From an uncultured Mycoplasma sp. (GTDB lineage: Bacteria > Bacillota_I > Bacilli_A > RF39 > UBA660), in the NCBI GenBank assembly GCA_946500895.1, contig CAMMXG010000009.1, forward strand, positions 1 through 49,975: a DNA stretch of 49,975 bases, written 5' to 3'. A program made the translations under genes and the position numbers. The stretch's first letter is position 1, and each line of letters starts with the position of its first letter. Positions 7,911 to 15,375 of this stretch are shown one piece after another. The notes under the pieces are model-generated. The model did no database searches, was not told the DNA's origin, and saw only the letters and a program-made list of their open reading frames with translations.

Positions 7911-8018
7911 ATGAGTAAGAAAAAAGAAATATCTTTGCATAGTGCCATTATAATTGGGATTTGTGCTGTTATATTAGAAATATTTTTATTAATATTCATT
8001 TTTCCTTGGTGGTGTTAA
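7911..8018 (+). CDS. 35-residue single-pass membrane peptide
   Basis: MSKKKEISLHSAIIIGICAV, then a second hydrophobic stretch ending FPWWC. ATG 7911 has a GAGGAG site 8 nt upstream and a TATAAT at 7883-7888 without a convincing -35. The basic N-terminus plus one long hydrophobic segment predicts an inner-membrane peptide. Its TAA is 1 nt from the next ATG, so the two small genes are almost certainly co-translated. No family recognised. Confidence 0.55.
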   Translation: MSKKKEISLHSAIIIGICAVILEIFLLIFIFPWWC

Positions 8019-8019
8019 T

Positions 8020-8244
8020 ATGAAGACTGTTGACCTAAAAAGTTTTATCATTATTATGCTTGCCATTTTAATCATTATTCCAGTTATTTATCTTGTTTTT
8101 ATTAGGCCCAATATTTATGCTTGTCCCACTAATTCTTCTTTGTGTGCATTAGCTTATGATTGTGTTTGTGAAGATCATATTTGTGAATGTAAATATCAAG
8201 ATGAAAATGGAATAGAGCGAAATATTACTTGTAATAAAAATTAA
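8020..8244 (+). CDS. Small membrane-anchored Cys-rich exported protein
   Basis: A 74-residue protein. Residues ~8-28 form a membrane anchor (SFIIIMLAILIIIPVIYLVF), followed by a 45-residue tail with seven cysteines (YACPTNSSLCALAYDCVCED, then HICECKYQ and ITCNKN). If the tail is extracytoplasmic it could hold three disulfides plus one free Cys, or bind metal. It starts 1 nt after the preceding 35-residue membrane peptide and lies downstream of the cysteine-regulated cysK. The context hints at a link to cysteine or redox supply but does not establish one. Family unknown. Confidence 0.65.
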   Translation: MKTVDLKSFIIIMLAILIIIPVIYLVFIRPNIYACPTNSSLCALAYDCVCEDHICECKYQDENGIERNITCNKN

Positions 8245-8267
8245 TAGTTATTTGTTTATAAAAAATG

Positions 8268-8296
8268 TTGAAAAGTTTTGCCTTGTGTGATATATT
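8268..8296 (+). promoter_or_regulatory. SigA promoter of helD
   Basis: TTGAAA (8268-8273), a 17-nt spacer and TATATT (8291-8296). It lies downstream of the in-frame ATG at 8265, so that ATG cannot be the start used; ATG 8322 is. Confidence 0.6.
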
Positions 8297-8321
8297 TATT
8301 TTATTCTTGTGTGAGGTGAAT

Positions 8322-10460
8322 ATGGAAGTTTTAGATGAAGAAAGAACAAAACTTGCAGTGATTCAACAACAATATCGAGATTTAATTAGTTATTACAATG
8401 AGAAAATAAAAAGCATAACAAAAGATTATAAGAATGATCCTTTTATGCAAGCAACCTTATTAGAGCAATGTACTAACAAATTACAGCTTTTAGAAAGAAC
8501 TATCAATACCCCCTTCTTTGGACGTATTGATTTTTTGCATGATGAAGATAAAAAAGAAACAATTTGCTATATTGGCAAAGTTGGGGTATTAGATTATAAT
8601 GGAAACCCTATTACTGTGGATTGGAGAGCACCAATCGCTTCTTTATATTACGATTCTAATATCGGGTATGCTAAGTATCTTGCTCCTGATGGGTTAATGA
8701 CTGGTTATTTGAATTTAAAAAGACAGTTTGATATTGAAGATGGGATATTAAAATCATTTCAAGATGTCAATACTGTGGCCAATGATGAATTATTAAAACC
8801 TTATTTAAGTACTAGTGCAGATAATAGGCTTAAAAATATTGTCGCAACGATTCAAAGTGAACAAAATGCGATTATTCGTAAAAGTATTTATACTAATAAT
8901 ATTATTCAAGGTACTGCCGGTAGTGGTAAGACAACAGTAGCATTACATCGTATTTCTTATTTGATTTATAATGAACAGAAAAATTTCAGAGAAAATCAAT
9001 TTATGGTGATTGGTCCTAATGCATATTTTATGGATTATATTTCGTCGGTATTACCAGATTTGGATGTACATTCCGTTAAGGAAACAACTTTCTTAAATAT
9101 TGTAAATGATTATCTAGGTGAGAAAATAAAAATAGTTGATCAAAATGCGCGATTAGAAAATATTTTAAATCATGGTAAAGTTGATCCGAATATTCCATAT
9201 AAATCTTCTTTAAAATATAAGAGGGCTTTGGATTTATTTATAAAAGAGTTGGAAGAAAACATGATTCATGGACCAATTGTAATAGATCATATAGTTCTTT
9301 TTAGTGAAGATGATATGTTGCGTTTTTTTGCCAAGAAAACTTTAGGGATTGCTGAAAGAATTAAAGAATTTATGAAGTATGCTAAAAAGAGCTTGAAAGA
9401 AAGAGAAGGTGCTATTAAAGATGCTTATTGGAGGCAGTTTCGAGATGAGTTTTTAAGCTTACCATTAGATAGTCCAAGAAGAGAAGAAATACTATTAAAT
9501 ACGGAAAAATTCAATAAAGATTTTTCTCGAAATACTTTACAAGTATTAAATGATTATTTTTCTTATTTTAGTGTTAAAACTTTAGAATTTTATAAGCGTT
9601 TTATAGAAAATATTGGTCAATATATTTTAAATGATGAATGTGATTTACAAAGTTTAAAAATGGATACTTTAAATGCAATTTATAAAAAGACTTTGGGTTA
9701 TGAAGATTTGCCTGCTTTAATTTATCTTCATCTTAAATTAAATGGTTATAAAGGATATGATGAGTATATTCATGTTGTTTTAGATGAAGCTCAAGATTAT
9801 GGTTTGTTTCATTTTCTAGTATTAAAAGAATTATTTAAAAATAGCACATTCTCTATTTTCGGAGATTTGGCTCAATCTATTTATTCTTACCAAAGTATCC
9901 ATGATTGGGAAAGTGTTATTCAGGAAGTGTTTGATGAGAAAACGGAGTTACTTAAGTTAGAGAAAAGTTATCGAACGACTTATGAAATTATGGCGTCTGC
10001 TAATCTAGTTTCTAAATGGTTTGGGTTTGGGGATGCTAAGGCAGTTTTAAGACATGGTAAGAATGTAGAAGTGGATCAAGTAGATGATAGCAAGATAGTA
10101 GAGTATATCGAAAAAAGAATTGATACTTTTTTTGGTGAAGGGTGTAAGAGTATTGCTATTATTTGTAAAGATGAGGCTGAAGTAAAGAAAATTGCTAAAA
10201 GATTTATTGAAAATAATCTTGTTTATCATATTATTGGAGCTAAAAATACGAAATATGATGGGGGAATTTGTTTTGTGTCTAGTTATTTAGCGAAAGGGTT
10301 AGAATTTGATGCAGTTATTATTTATAATGTAGAACAATATGATGTAAAGAGTGAACTTGATATGAAGCTTTTATATGTTGCAATGACAAGAGCATTACAT
10401 GAACTTTATATTACTTATCAGAGAGATGTTATCTATCCTTTAAGGAATTTAAAAAAATAA
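8322..10460 (+). CDS. helD: RNA polymerase recycling motor HelD (UvrD-like superfamily 1)
   Basis: HelD is an SF1 ATPase that clears stalled RNA polymerase from DNA rather than unwinding it. The N-terminal ~75 residues are helical and charged, as in the HelD arm that enters the RNAP secondary channel. The diagnostic HelD block follows (PFFGRIDF, YIGKVGV, DWRAPIASLYYD, NLKRQFDIEDG). Walker A is GTAGSGKTTVALHRISYLIY near residue 200, and helicase motifs LDEAQDY, FGDLAQSIYSY, SYRTTYEI and YVAMTRALHELYI come later. The start at ATG 8322 follows GTGAGGTGAAT and gives 712 residues, near the family norm (~770). It is monocistronic before the thrS leader. Confidence 0.9.
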   Translation: MEVLDEERTKLAVIQQQYRDLISYYNEKIKSITKDYKNDPFMQATLLEQCTNKLQLLERTINTPFFGRIDFLHDEDKKETICYIGKVGVLDYNGNPITVDWRAPIASLYYDSNIGYAKYLAPDGLMTGYLNLKRQFDIEDGILKSFQDVNTVANDELLKPYLSTSADNRLKNIVATIQSEQNAIIRKSIYTNNIIQGTAGSGKTTVALHRISYLIYNEQKNFRENQFMVIGPNAYFMDYISSVLPDLDVHSVKETTFLNIVNDYLGEKIKIVDQNARLENILNHGKVDPNIPYKSSLKYKRALDLFIKELEENMIHGPIVIDHIVLFSEDDMLRFFAKKTLGIAERIKEFMKYAKKSLKEREGAIKDAYWRQFRDEFLSLPLDSPRREEILLNTEKFNKDFSRNTLQVLNDYFSYFSVKTLEFYKRFIENIGQYILNDECDLQSLKMDTLNAIYKKTLGYEDLPALIYLHLKLNGYKGYDEYIHVVLDEAQDYGLFHFLVLKELFKNSTFSIFGDLAQSIYSYQSIHDWESVIQEVFDEKTELLKLEKSYRTTYEIMASANLVSKWFGFGDAKAVLRHGKNVEVDQVDDSKIVEYIEKRIDTFFGEGCKSIAIICKDEAEVKKIAKRFIENNLVYHIIGAKNTKYDGGICFVSSYLAKGLEFDAVIIYNVEQYDVKSELDMKLLYVAMTRALHELYITYQRDVIYPLRNLKK

Positions 10461-10479
10461 GAAAAATAGTGAAATGTTG

Positions 10480-10507
10480 TTGCAAAAATAAAAAAATGTG
10501 ATAGAAT
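10480..10507 (+). promoter_or_regulatory. SigA promoter of the thrS leader
   Basis: TTGCAA (10480-10485), a 16-nt spacer and TAGAAT (10502-10507), about 20 nt after the helD stop; initiation near 10514 at the base of the T-box leader. Confidence 0.5.
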
Positions 10508-10513
10508 ATTATT

Positions 10514-10722
10514 AGTTGAAAAAGTTGTGATTAGGACATGACATTATTTTGCTTCTTATTAGCGAGATCGTGATGGTGGAAGGCGATTTGGGAAGGTTTA
10601 ATGTTACTACCTATGAACTGGCCTTGAAAAAGTGTCCCGGTTTAAAGCCGTTATGTTAAGTAAGTAATTAAAAGGATGGTACCGCTTAAATTTTAAGCTC
10701 CTTAGGTATCATTCTTTTTTTA
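10514..10722 (+). promoter_or_regulatory. T-box riboswitch (threonine) upstream of DUF1653 gene and thrS
   Basis: A ~205-nt leader ends in the T-box element AAAGGATGGTACCGC (10671-10685). The stretch AGGATGGTACC (10673-10683) pairs with GGTATCATTCT (10705-10715) to make the terminator, with a TTTTTT tail and an inner GCTTAAA/TTTAAGC hairpin. The GGTACC side is also the antiterminator bulge that binds an uncharged tRNA CCA end. A full-length Stem I region (about 10520-10640) precedes it, and GAACTGGCC near 10615-10625 offers ACT as a Thr specifier. Thr specificity rests mainly on the downstream thrS. Reading of Stem I is approximate. Confidence 0.85.
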
Positions 10723-10740
10723 TTTGAAGGGTGGGATTTT

Positions 10741-10974
10741 ATGGAGATAAAACCAAAAGATAAGTTTAGACATTTTAAAGGAAATATAGTAGAAGTTTTG
10801 TGTCTTGCTAAAAATTCAGAAAACTTAGAAGACATGGTTGTATATACTCACAATAATGAGTATTGGGTAAGGCCGTTATCAATGTTTTTAGATAAAGAAG
10901 ATGTATCAACAAGACCAGATAATGTAACTGGTCAAAAAGTGCGTTTTTTAAAAATAGAGGAGGAGAAAAAATGA
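10741..10974 (+). CDS. DUF1653 family protein
   Basis: A 77-residue protein with the DUF1653 pattern: KDKFRHFKGNIVEVLCLAKN, then VVYTHNNEYWVRPLSMFLD and a short acidic end. This small beta-rich domain of unknown function is found alone or fused to other proteins in many bacteria. It overlaps thrS by 4 nt (ATGA) and lies directly behind the Thr T-box, so it should be induced with thrS by threonine starvation. That co-regulation is the only functional hint. Confidence 0.8.
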   Translation: MEIKPKDKFRHFKGNIVEVLCLAKNSENLEDMVVYTHNNEYWVRPLSMFLDKEDVSTRPDNVTGQKVRFLKIEEEKK

Positions 10975-12716
10975 TAAATATTAAAGAAGATAAAGATTTA
11001 AATGTGTTAAATCACAGTTGTGCGCATTTACTTGCTCAAGCAGTAAAACATTTATACCCTAATGCAAAATTTTGGGTTGGACCTGTAATAGATGATGGTT
11101 TCTATTATGATATTGATTTAGGTGATGAAGTTATTAAAGAAGAAGATTTGCCGAAAATCGAAAAAGAAATGAAAAAAATTGCCAAAGATGGTAAAAGAAT
11201 TGTAAGACATGAAATTTCTAAGCAAGAAGCGTTAGAAATGTTTAAAGATGATCCATATAAATTAGATTTGATTGGAAATATGGATGAAGAAGCTAATGTT
11301 ATTAGTTGTTATACGCAAGGCGATTTTACTGACCTTTGCCGTGGTCCTCATGTTGAATCCGTTAAAGAGCTTAAGCATTTTAAACTTTTAAAGGTTAGTG
11401 GTGCTTACTGGAAAGGGGACGCTAACAATAAGATGCTTCAGAGGATTTATGGTGTTTGTTTTAGAACTGAAGAAGATTTACAAGAACATTTATATTTACT
11501 TGAAGAAGCTAAAAAAAGAGATCATAAAAAGTTGGGTAAAGAACTTGATTTATTTATGATGAGTGAATATGGACCAGGATTTCCTTTCTTTTTACATAAT
11601 GGCATGATTGTAAGAAATGAACTTGAAAATTATTGGTATCAAGAACATACTAAAGAAGGATATGAATTTATTAAAACACCAATTATGCTTAATAAAGAAT
11701 TATGGGAGTTATCAGGACATTGGTTTAATTATCGTGAGAATATGTATACAAGTGAAATTGATGATAAAACATTTGCAATCAAGCCTATGAATTGTCCAGG
11801 TGGTATGCTTGTTTATAAAAATTCACTACATTCTTATAAAGATTTACCTTTAAGAATTGGTGAATTAGGTCAAGTTCATAGACATGAAGCAAGTGGAGCA
11901 TTAAATGGTTTATTTAGAGTAAGAACATTTACACAAGATGATGCCCATATTTTCATGAGAGAAGATCAAATTGAAGAAGAAGTTATTCGCTTAATTAGTT
12001 TTATTGATAGAATGTATAAAGTATTTGGTTTAACTTATGATATTGAACTATCTACTAGACCAGAAGAAAAATACATTGGTAGTATTGAAATATGGAATAA
12101 AAGCGAAAAAGCTTTAGAAGATGCTTGTCATAAGGCTGGTCATGATTGTAAGATTAATCCTGGTGATGGAGCTTTTTATGGACCAAAACTAGATTTTCAT
12201 ATTCGTGATTCTTTAGGTAGAGTATGGCAATGTGGAACGATTCAACTTGATATGAATTTGCCAGAACGCTTTGATTTGACTTATGTTGATTCAGATGGTT
12301 CTAAAAAAAGACCAGTTATGCTTCATAGAGTTATTTATGGTTCTATTGAAAGATTTATCGGCATTTTAATTGAACATTATGCAGGAGCATTTCCACTTTG
12401 GCTTGCACCGATTCAAATTAATATTATTCCAGTTAATAATGAATATCATTTGGAATATGCTAAAAAGTTACAAGAAGAATTTGAGAAAAATCATTTTAGA
12501 GTTAAATTAGATGATCGTGATGAAAAACTTGGTTATAAAATGAGAGAGAGTCAAACAAAAAAAATTCCTTTAACTATTGTTGTTGGTGAGGCAGAAGCGA
12601 AAGATGGAACAGTTAGTTATAGGGAGTTTGGTAAACAAGAAACAATTACTGTTTCTAAAGATGAATTTATTTCACAAGTAAAAGAATGTATAGAAAATAA
12701 AACATATAATTTGTAA
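10971..12716 (+). CDS. thrS: Threonyl-tRNA synthetase lacking the TGS domain
   Basis: A class II synthetase charging tRNA-Thr. The protein begins directly at the editing domain (NHSCAHLLAQAVKHLYP at residue ~14, with the later YTQGDFTDLCRGPH). The catalytic core follows: motif 2 GQVHRHEASGALNGLFRVRT, the MNCPGG zinc-site Cys, QDDAHIF and motif 3 PVMLHRVIYGSIERFIGIL. A C-terminal anticodon-binding domain ends it (RVKLDDRDEKLGYKMRE). At 581 residues it lacks the ~60-residue N-terminal TGS domain of B. subtilis ThrS (~640). No TGS-like sequence lies upstream, where a separate DUF1653 gene sits. AGGAGGAG precedes ATG 10971. Confidence 0.96.
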   Translation: MINIKEDKDLNVLNHSCAHLLAQAVKHLYPNAKFWVGPVIDDGFYYDIDLGDEVIKEEDLPKIEKEMKKIAKDGKRIVRHEISKQEALEMFKDDPYKLDLIGNMDEEANVISCYTQGDFTDLCRGPHVESVKELKHFKLLKVSGAYWKGDANNKMLQRIYGVCFRTEEDLQEHLYLLEEAKKRDHKKLGKELDLFMMSEYGPGFPFFLHNGMIVRNELENYWYQEHTKEGYEFIKTPIMLNKELWELSGHWFNYRENMYTSEIDDKTFAIKPMNCPGGMLVYKNSLHSYKDLPLRIGELGQVHRHEASGALNGLFRVRTFTQDDAHIFMREDQIEEEVIRLISFIDRMYKVFGLTYDIELSTRPEEKYIGSIEIWNKSEKALEDACHKAGHDCKINPGDGAFYGPKLDFHIRDSLGRVWQCGTIQLDMNLPERFDLTYVDSDGSKKRPVMLHRVIYGSIERFIGILIEHYAGAFPLWLAPIQINIIPVNNEYHLEYAKKLQEEFEKNHFRVKLDDRDEKLGYKMRESQTKKIPLTIVVGEAEAKDGTVSYREFGKQETITVSKDEFISQVKECIENKTYNL

Positions 12717-12743
12717 GGGTATCTTTTGATACTCTTATTTTAT
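12715..12743 (+). terminator. Terminator of the thrS operon
   Basis: AAGGGTATC - TTTT - GATACTCTT hairpin (one G:U) immediately after the thrS stop, followed by ATTTTAT. Confidence 0.65.
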
Positions 12744-12764
12744 GCAAAAAATTATAAAAAAAGC

Positions 12765-12794
12765 TTGACAAAGTATTTAAAATGGTATTAAAAT
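12765..12794 (+). promoter_or_regulatory. SigA promoter of the YcaO cluster
   Basis: Consensus TTGACA (12765-12770), an 18-nt spacer and TAAAAT (12789-12794). Initiation near 12801 gives a 25-nt leader with AAAGGAGTGA before the small peptide ORF. It is one of the best -35 elements in the window. Confidence 0.65.
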
Positions 12795-12825
12795 GATAGC
12801 AATTACATTTTAAAGGAGTGAGAGT

Positions 12826-12948
12826 ATGACTTTAGATGCAGTTAAATTAAAACATTACTTTTGTTATACAAATAGTTTCTGCTCTAATTCTTTCTGCTCT
12901 TTTAATGATATTATTTCTAAAAAAACAAGTGTCTTTCTGTCTGATTGA
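12826..12948 (+). CDS. Candidate TOMM/azoline RiPP precursor peptide
   Basis: A 40-residue ORF with a strong ribosome site (AAAGGAGTGA). It reads MTLDAVKLKHYF, then CYTNSFCSNSFCSFN, then DIISKKTSVFLSD. The middle block is 15 residues of which eight are Cys, Ser or Thr, with NSFCS repeated twice, the kind of core a YcaO cyclodehydratase converts to thiazolines and oxazolines. The first ~12 residues would be a short leader. Support comes from the same-strand YcaO gene 2.4 kb downstream and from the terminator directly after it, as after sagA in the streptolysin S operon. An alternative is a regulatory leader peptide for the Rel-type gene; no antiterminator pairing is seen. Confidence 0.55.
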   Translation: MTLDAVKLKHYFCYTNSFCSNSFCSFNDIISKKTSVFLSD

Positions 12949-12963
12949 CGCTTGTTTTTTTTT
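12921..12963 (+). terminator. Internal terminator between precursor peptide and cluster genes
   Basis: AAAAACAAGTGTC (12921-12933) pairs with GACGCTTGTTTTT (12947-12959) as a 13-bp stem with one G:U and a long T tail. The stop codon of the peptide ORF (12946-12948) overlaps the 3' arm. No alternative antiterminator arm is visible upstream, so partial read-through is the simplest reading: much peptide mRNA, less enzyme mRNA. Confidence 0.75.
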
Positions 12964-12984
12964 ATATTTTAAGGAGGTGGAGTT

Positions 12985-13806
12985 ATGGGTGAAGTAAATG
13001 CTTTAAACTTATTTCAAATAGTGGAAGAGTATAATTCAGAAGACCTAGAAAAGATTAAGAAGGCATATCAATATGCTCGTGATTTACATGCAGGTCAGAC
13101 TAGACAAAGTGGTGAGCCTTATATTAATCATCCGTTAAATGTTGCTCTTATTTTGGCAGAAATGCATGCTGATAGTGATACGATATGTGCTGGTTTGTTA
13201 CATGATACTTTAGAGGATACTAATACAACAAAAGAAGATATTGCTTCTTTGTTTAATAAAAATGTTGCTAATTTAGTTGATGGTGTTACAAAGATTAGTA
13301 AACTTAATTTTTCTTCTAAACAAGCTCAAAATTTAGCTAATACAAGAAAGATTATTACAGGTATTACTGAAGATGTGCGAATTATTATTATAAAATTAGC
13401 TGATCGACTTCATAATATGCGAACTTTGCAGTTTAAAACATCATTTAAACAGCAAGAAAATGCTTTAGAGACGATGGAAATATTTGTTCCTCTTGCTTAT
13501 TATATTGGAGCATATCGGATTAAATCAGAATTAGAGGATTTGTCGTTAAGGTATTTAAAGCCCAATACATATCGTACTTTAGAAGAAAAGAAATTGAAAT
13601 TGGAGTCTCTTTATGAACCATATTTAAAAGAAATGCTTTTTAAAATTCAAATGATGCTTAATGATAAAAATATTCCTAATGAGATAAAGATTCGTACTAA
13701 AAACATTTATGGCATTTATAAAAGATTATGTGATGGTCATAAGTTGTCAGATATTCATGATTTATTTTCTCTTAAAATTATGGTTGATGAAATAGAGAAA
13801 TGTTAG
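12985..13806 (+). CDS. Rel/SpoT-type HD hydrolase with truncated synthetase domain
   Basis: Residues ~20-180 are the (p)ppGpp hydrolase domain of long Rel proteins. All metal/catalytic positions are present: H49 (INHPLN), H73-D74 (LLHDTLEDT), E77/D78 and D140 (KLADRLHNMRTL). The linker continues to the first strands of the synthetase domain (KIRTKNIYGIYKRL, then HDLFSLKIMVDEI). It then stops at residue 273, losing the catalytic part. It should therefore be hydrolase-only, if active. It begins behind AAGGAGGTGG and its last 7 nt overlap the next ORF. No synthetase remnant is seen in the other frames downstream. A degraded rel or a cluster-dedicated alarmone hydrolase are both possible. Confidence 0.85.
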   Translation: MGEVNALNLFQIVEEYNSEDLEKIKKAYQYARDLHAGQTRQSGEPYINHPLNVALILAEMHADSDTICAGLLHDTLEDTNTTKEDIASLFNKNVANLVDGVTKISKLNFSSKQAQNLANTRKIITGITEDVRIIIIKLADRLHNMRTLQFKTSFKQQENALETMEIFVPLAYYIGAYRIKSELEDLSLRYLKPNTYRTLEEKKLKLESLYEPYLKEMLFKIQMMLNDKNIPNEIKIRTKNIYGIYKRLCDGHKLSDIHDLFSLKIMVDEIEKC

Positions 13807-15047
13807 ATGGATTTGATATAGAAGAAGCAAAATTTATGCTTTTTACACCTGCTGAAGAAACTTTTTTTGCTCAATATTATATTGATCATTTAATGTATAT
13901 CATATTGTTAAAAACCGATGATGTCAAAGCAGTTAAATATAAACAATATTTAATTAATAAGTTTCATGCAAAAGATGAATTAATTTTTGAAGGAAGATTT
14001 AATAAAGATTTTTCTTCTAAATTAAATTGTTCTATTGAAGATTTATTAAAGCAAATTAAAGGTTATACAATTAGTCCCGAATATAAAATAAGGCATTTAT
14101 ATTTTGAATTAGAAAATCCTGAACGTAAAGCTTTTACTGATATAATTAAATACGATAATGTTGATGAAAAATTTATTTCTTCGCAACTTATTGGTATATC
14201 AGGATTTCTTTTAAGGAAAAAGGTTTTAGATATGCTAAATAGTAGTTTAATTTTACCTAATCGAGGATACATTTATGAATTTTCTAATGATATAGTAATT
14301 AATTCACTTTATATTTTGTTAAATGAAAGGAAGAAGATGATGGATAAAAATATTAAACCTTATAAGCAAAAAGGAATGACATGTGCTATTGCTTGTATGT
14401 TAATGGTTTTAGAGTATTTTCAATTAATTCCTAAGGCAGATTGGATGTTAGAAAGAAAATATTATCGTATATATCATTCAAAATATATGGAAGGAACACC
14501 TTTTTCAGCATTAGCTTGGCATTTTGCTAAAAATGGCTTAGATACGGAGATTATACATTCAGAGCGTGATTTTTTTGATAATTCCAGTCATACTTTATCT
14601 GATACCATCTTTGAAGATGCAATGTTAGAATATAAGGAGTTTATTAACATTGCAATAGAAAAAGGTGCTAAAGTCACTAATGGAGTAGATATTAATTGCA
14701 TAATGTTAAAAAAATGCATTGAGGAAGGTAAAATGGTTATCATAGCTGGTCAATATGGAGCTATGTTGCATGCTATTTTGGTGTTTGGATATAATGAGAA
14801 AGGTTTCTTGGTTTGTGATCCATTATGTGGTAAAAAGCAAGTAAAAACAGATCAGGAAATTACTTCTTTTATACAAACGCCTATTGGTAAGTGGTGTGTT
14901 GTTGTTGGTGAAAAAAAGCCTAAAAAGGCTAAACTTATGACAGCTATTCCTGAAATTCAAAATGAGGCAATGGAAAAATTGAAATTAAATGAACATAAAA
15001 TTTATGTGGATAAAGATGAGGATCTGATACGAAAATTAGAGAAATAG
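13800..15047 (+). CDS. Two-part protein: unknown N-terminal region plus C39-like papain-fold peptidase
   Basis: A 415-residue ORF. Residues 1-179 are unrecognised; a segment LIGISGFLLRKKVLDML with a following strand faintly recalls the start of an E1/ThiF Rossmann fold, very tentative. Residues ~186-370 are a C39-like cysteine peptidase: PYKQKGMTCAIACMLMVLEY with Cys ~195, LHAILVFGYN with His ~324 and VCDPLCGK with Asp ~340. An in-frame ATG pair at 14337/14340 lies 6 nt after AAAGG, exactly where a stand-alone peptidase would begin, so two products are possible. In a RiPP cluster the obvious role is leader removal; that is inferred. The start overlaps the rel-like gene. Confidence 0.6.
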   Translation: MLDGFDIEEAKFMLFTPAEETFFAQYYIDHLMYIILLKTDDVKAVKYKQYLINKFHAKDELIFEGRFNKDFSSKLNCSIEDLLKQIKGYTISPEYKIRHLYFELENPERKAFTDIIKYDNVDEKFISSQLIGISGFLLRKKVLDMLNSSLILPNRGYIYEFSNDIVINSLYILLNERKKMMDKNIKPYKQKGMTCAIACMLMVLEYFQLIPKADWMLERKYYRIYHSKYMEGTPFSALAWHFAKNGLDTEIIHSERDFFDNSSHTLSDTIFEDAMLEYKEFINIAIEKGAKVTNGVDINCIMLKKCIEEGKMVIIAGQYGAMLHAILVFGYNEKGFLVCDPLCGKKQVKTDQEITSFIQTPIGKWCVVVGEKKPKKAKLMTAIPEIQNEAMEKLKLNEHKIYVDKDEDLIRKLEK

Positions 15048-15057
15048 TAGAGGACTT

Positions 15058-15375
15058 ATGAATTATATTTATTATGATCAATATTTGATTAATAGGAATT
15101 TTCAAGACTTTAATATGTTAGTTTCAAAAATTAAAGGTGGATATTTAATCGGCCCTAAAATTACTGATAGTTTTGATGAAGAATCTTTTTATAGAAGGGT
15201 TAAATCTTCTGCTTTGTTTGATAATATTAAATATAGAAGTAATTTAAGTAAAAGACTATTGAAAAGATTAGATGATTACTATTTATCATTATCAGATAAT
15301 GAAGTAATTGAAATAGCTAAAAATGGAAAAATTATTAGGCATAAAATTGTTTCTTTGCCTTGGAGGAGTAGATGA
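15058..15375 (+). CDS. Short protein resembling the C-terminal part of TOMM E1-like partner
   Basis: A 105-residue protein starting at ATG 15058 after GAGG. Two spots recall TOMM E1-like (ThiF-like, cyclodehydratase C) proteins: GGYLIGPKITDSF, in the place of the usual G-x-L-x-GP loop, and the ending NGKIIRHKIVSLPWR, like the G-x-x-RH-x-(I/V)-x-x-(L/V)-P tail before the last zinc cysteines. The zinc cysteines themselves are absent. The family match is weak and by eye, but the gene overlaps the YcaO gene by 4 nt (ATGA), the usual spot for the partner protein that brings substrate to YcaO. Function otherwise unknown. Confidence 0.4.
   Translation: MNYIYYDQYLINRNFQDFNMLVSKIKGGYLIGPKITDSFDEESFYRRVKSSALFDNIKYRSNLSKRLLKRLDDYYLSLSDNEVIEIAKNGKIIRHKIVSLPWRSR

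Noticed and set aside
8265-8321. Longer helD start at 8265.
   Set aside because: A promoter covers 8268-8296, no ribosome site precedes 8265, and GTGAGGTGAAT precedes ATG 8322.
12921-12963. Amino-acid attenuator controlled by the 12826 peptide.
   Set aside because: No alternative antiterminator arm complementary to the terminator stem was found in the peptide ORF, and codons are mixed Cys/Ser/Phe/Asn; kept only as a secondary possibility.
13780-13830. Sequencing frameshift explaining the short Rel protein.
   Set aside because: None of the downstream frames encodes the rest of a synthetase domain, so a single indel cannot restore it.
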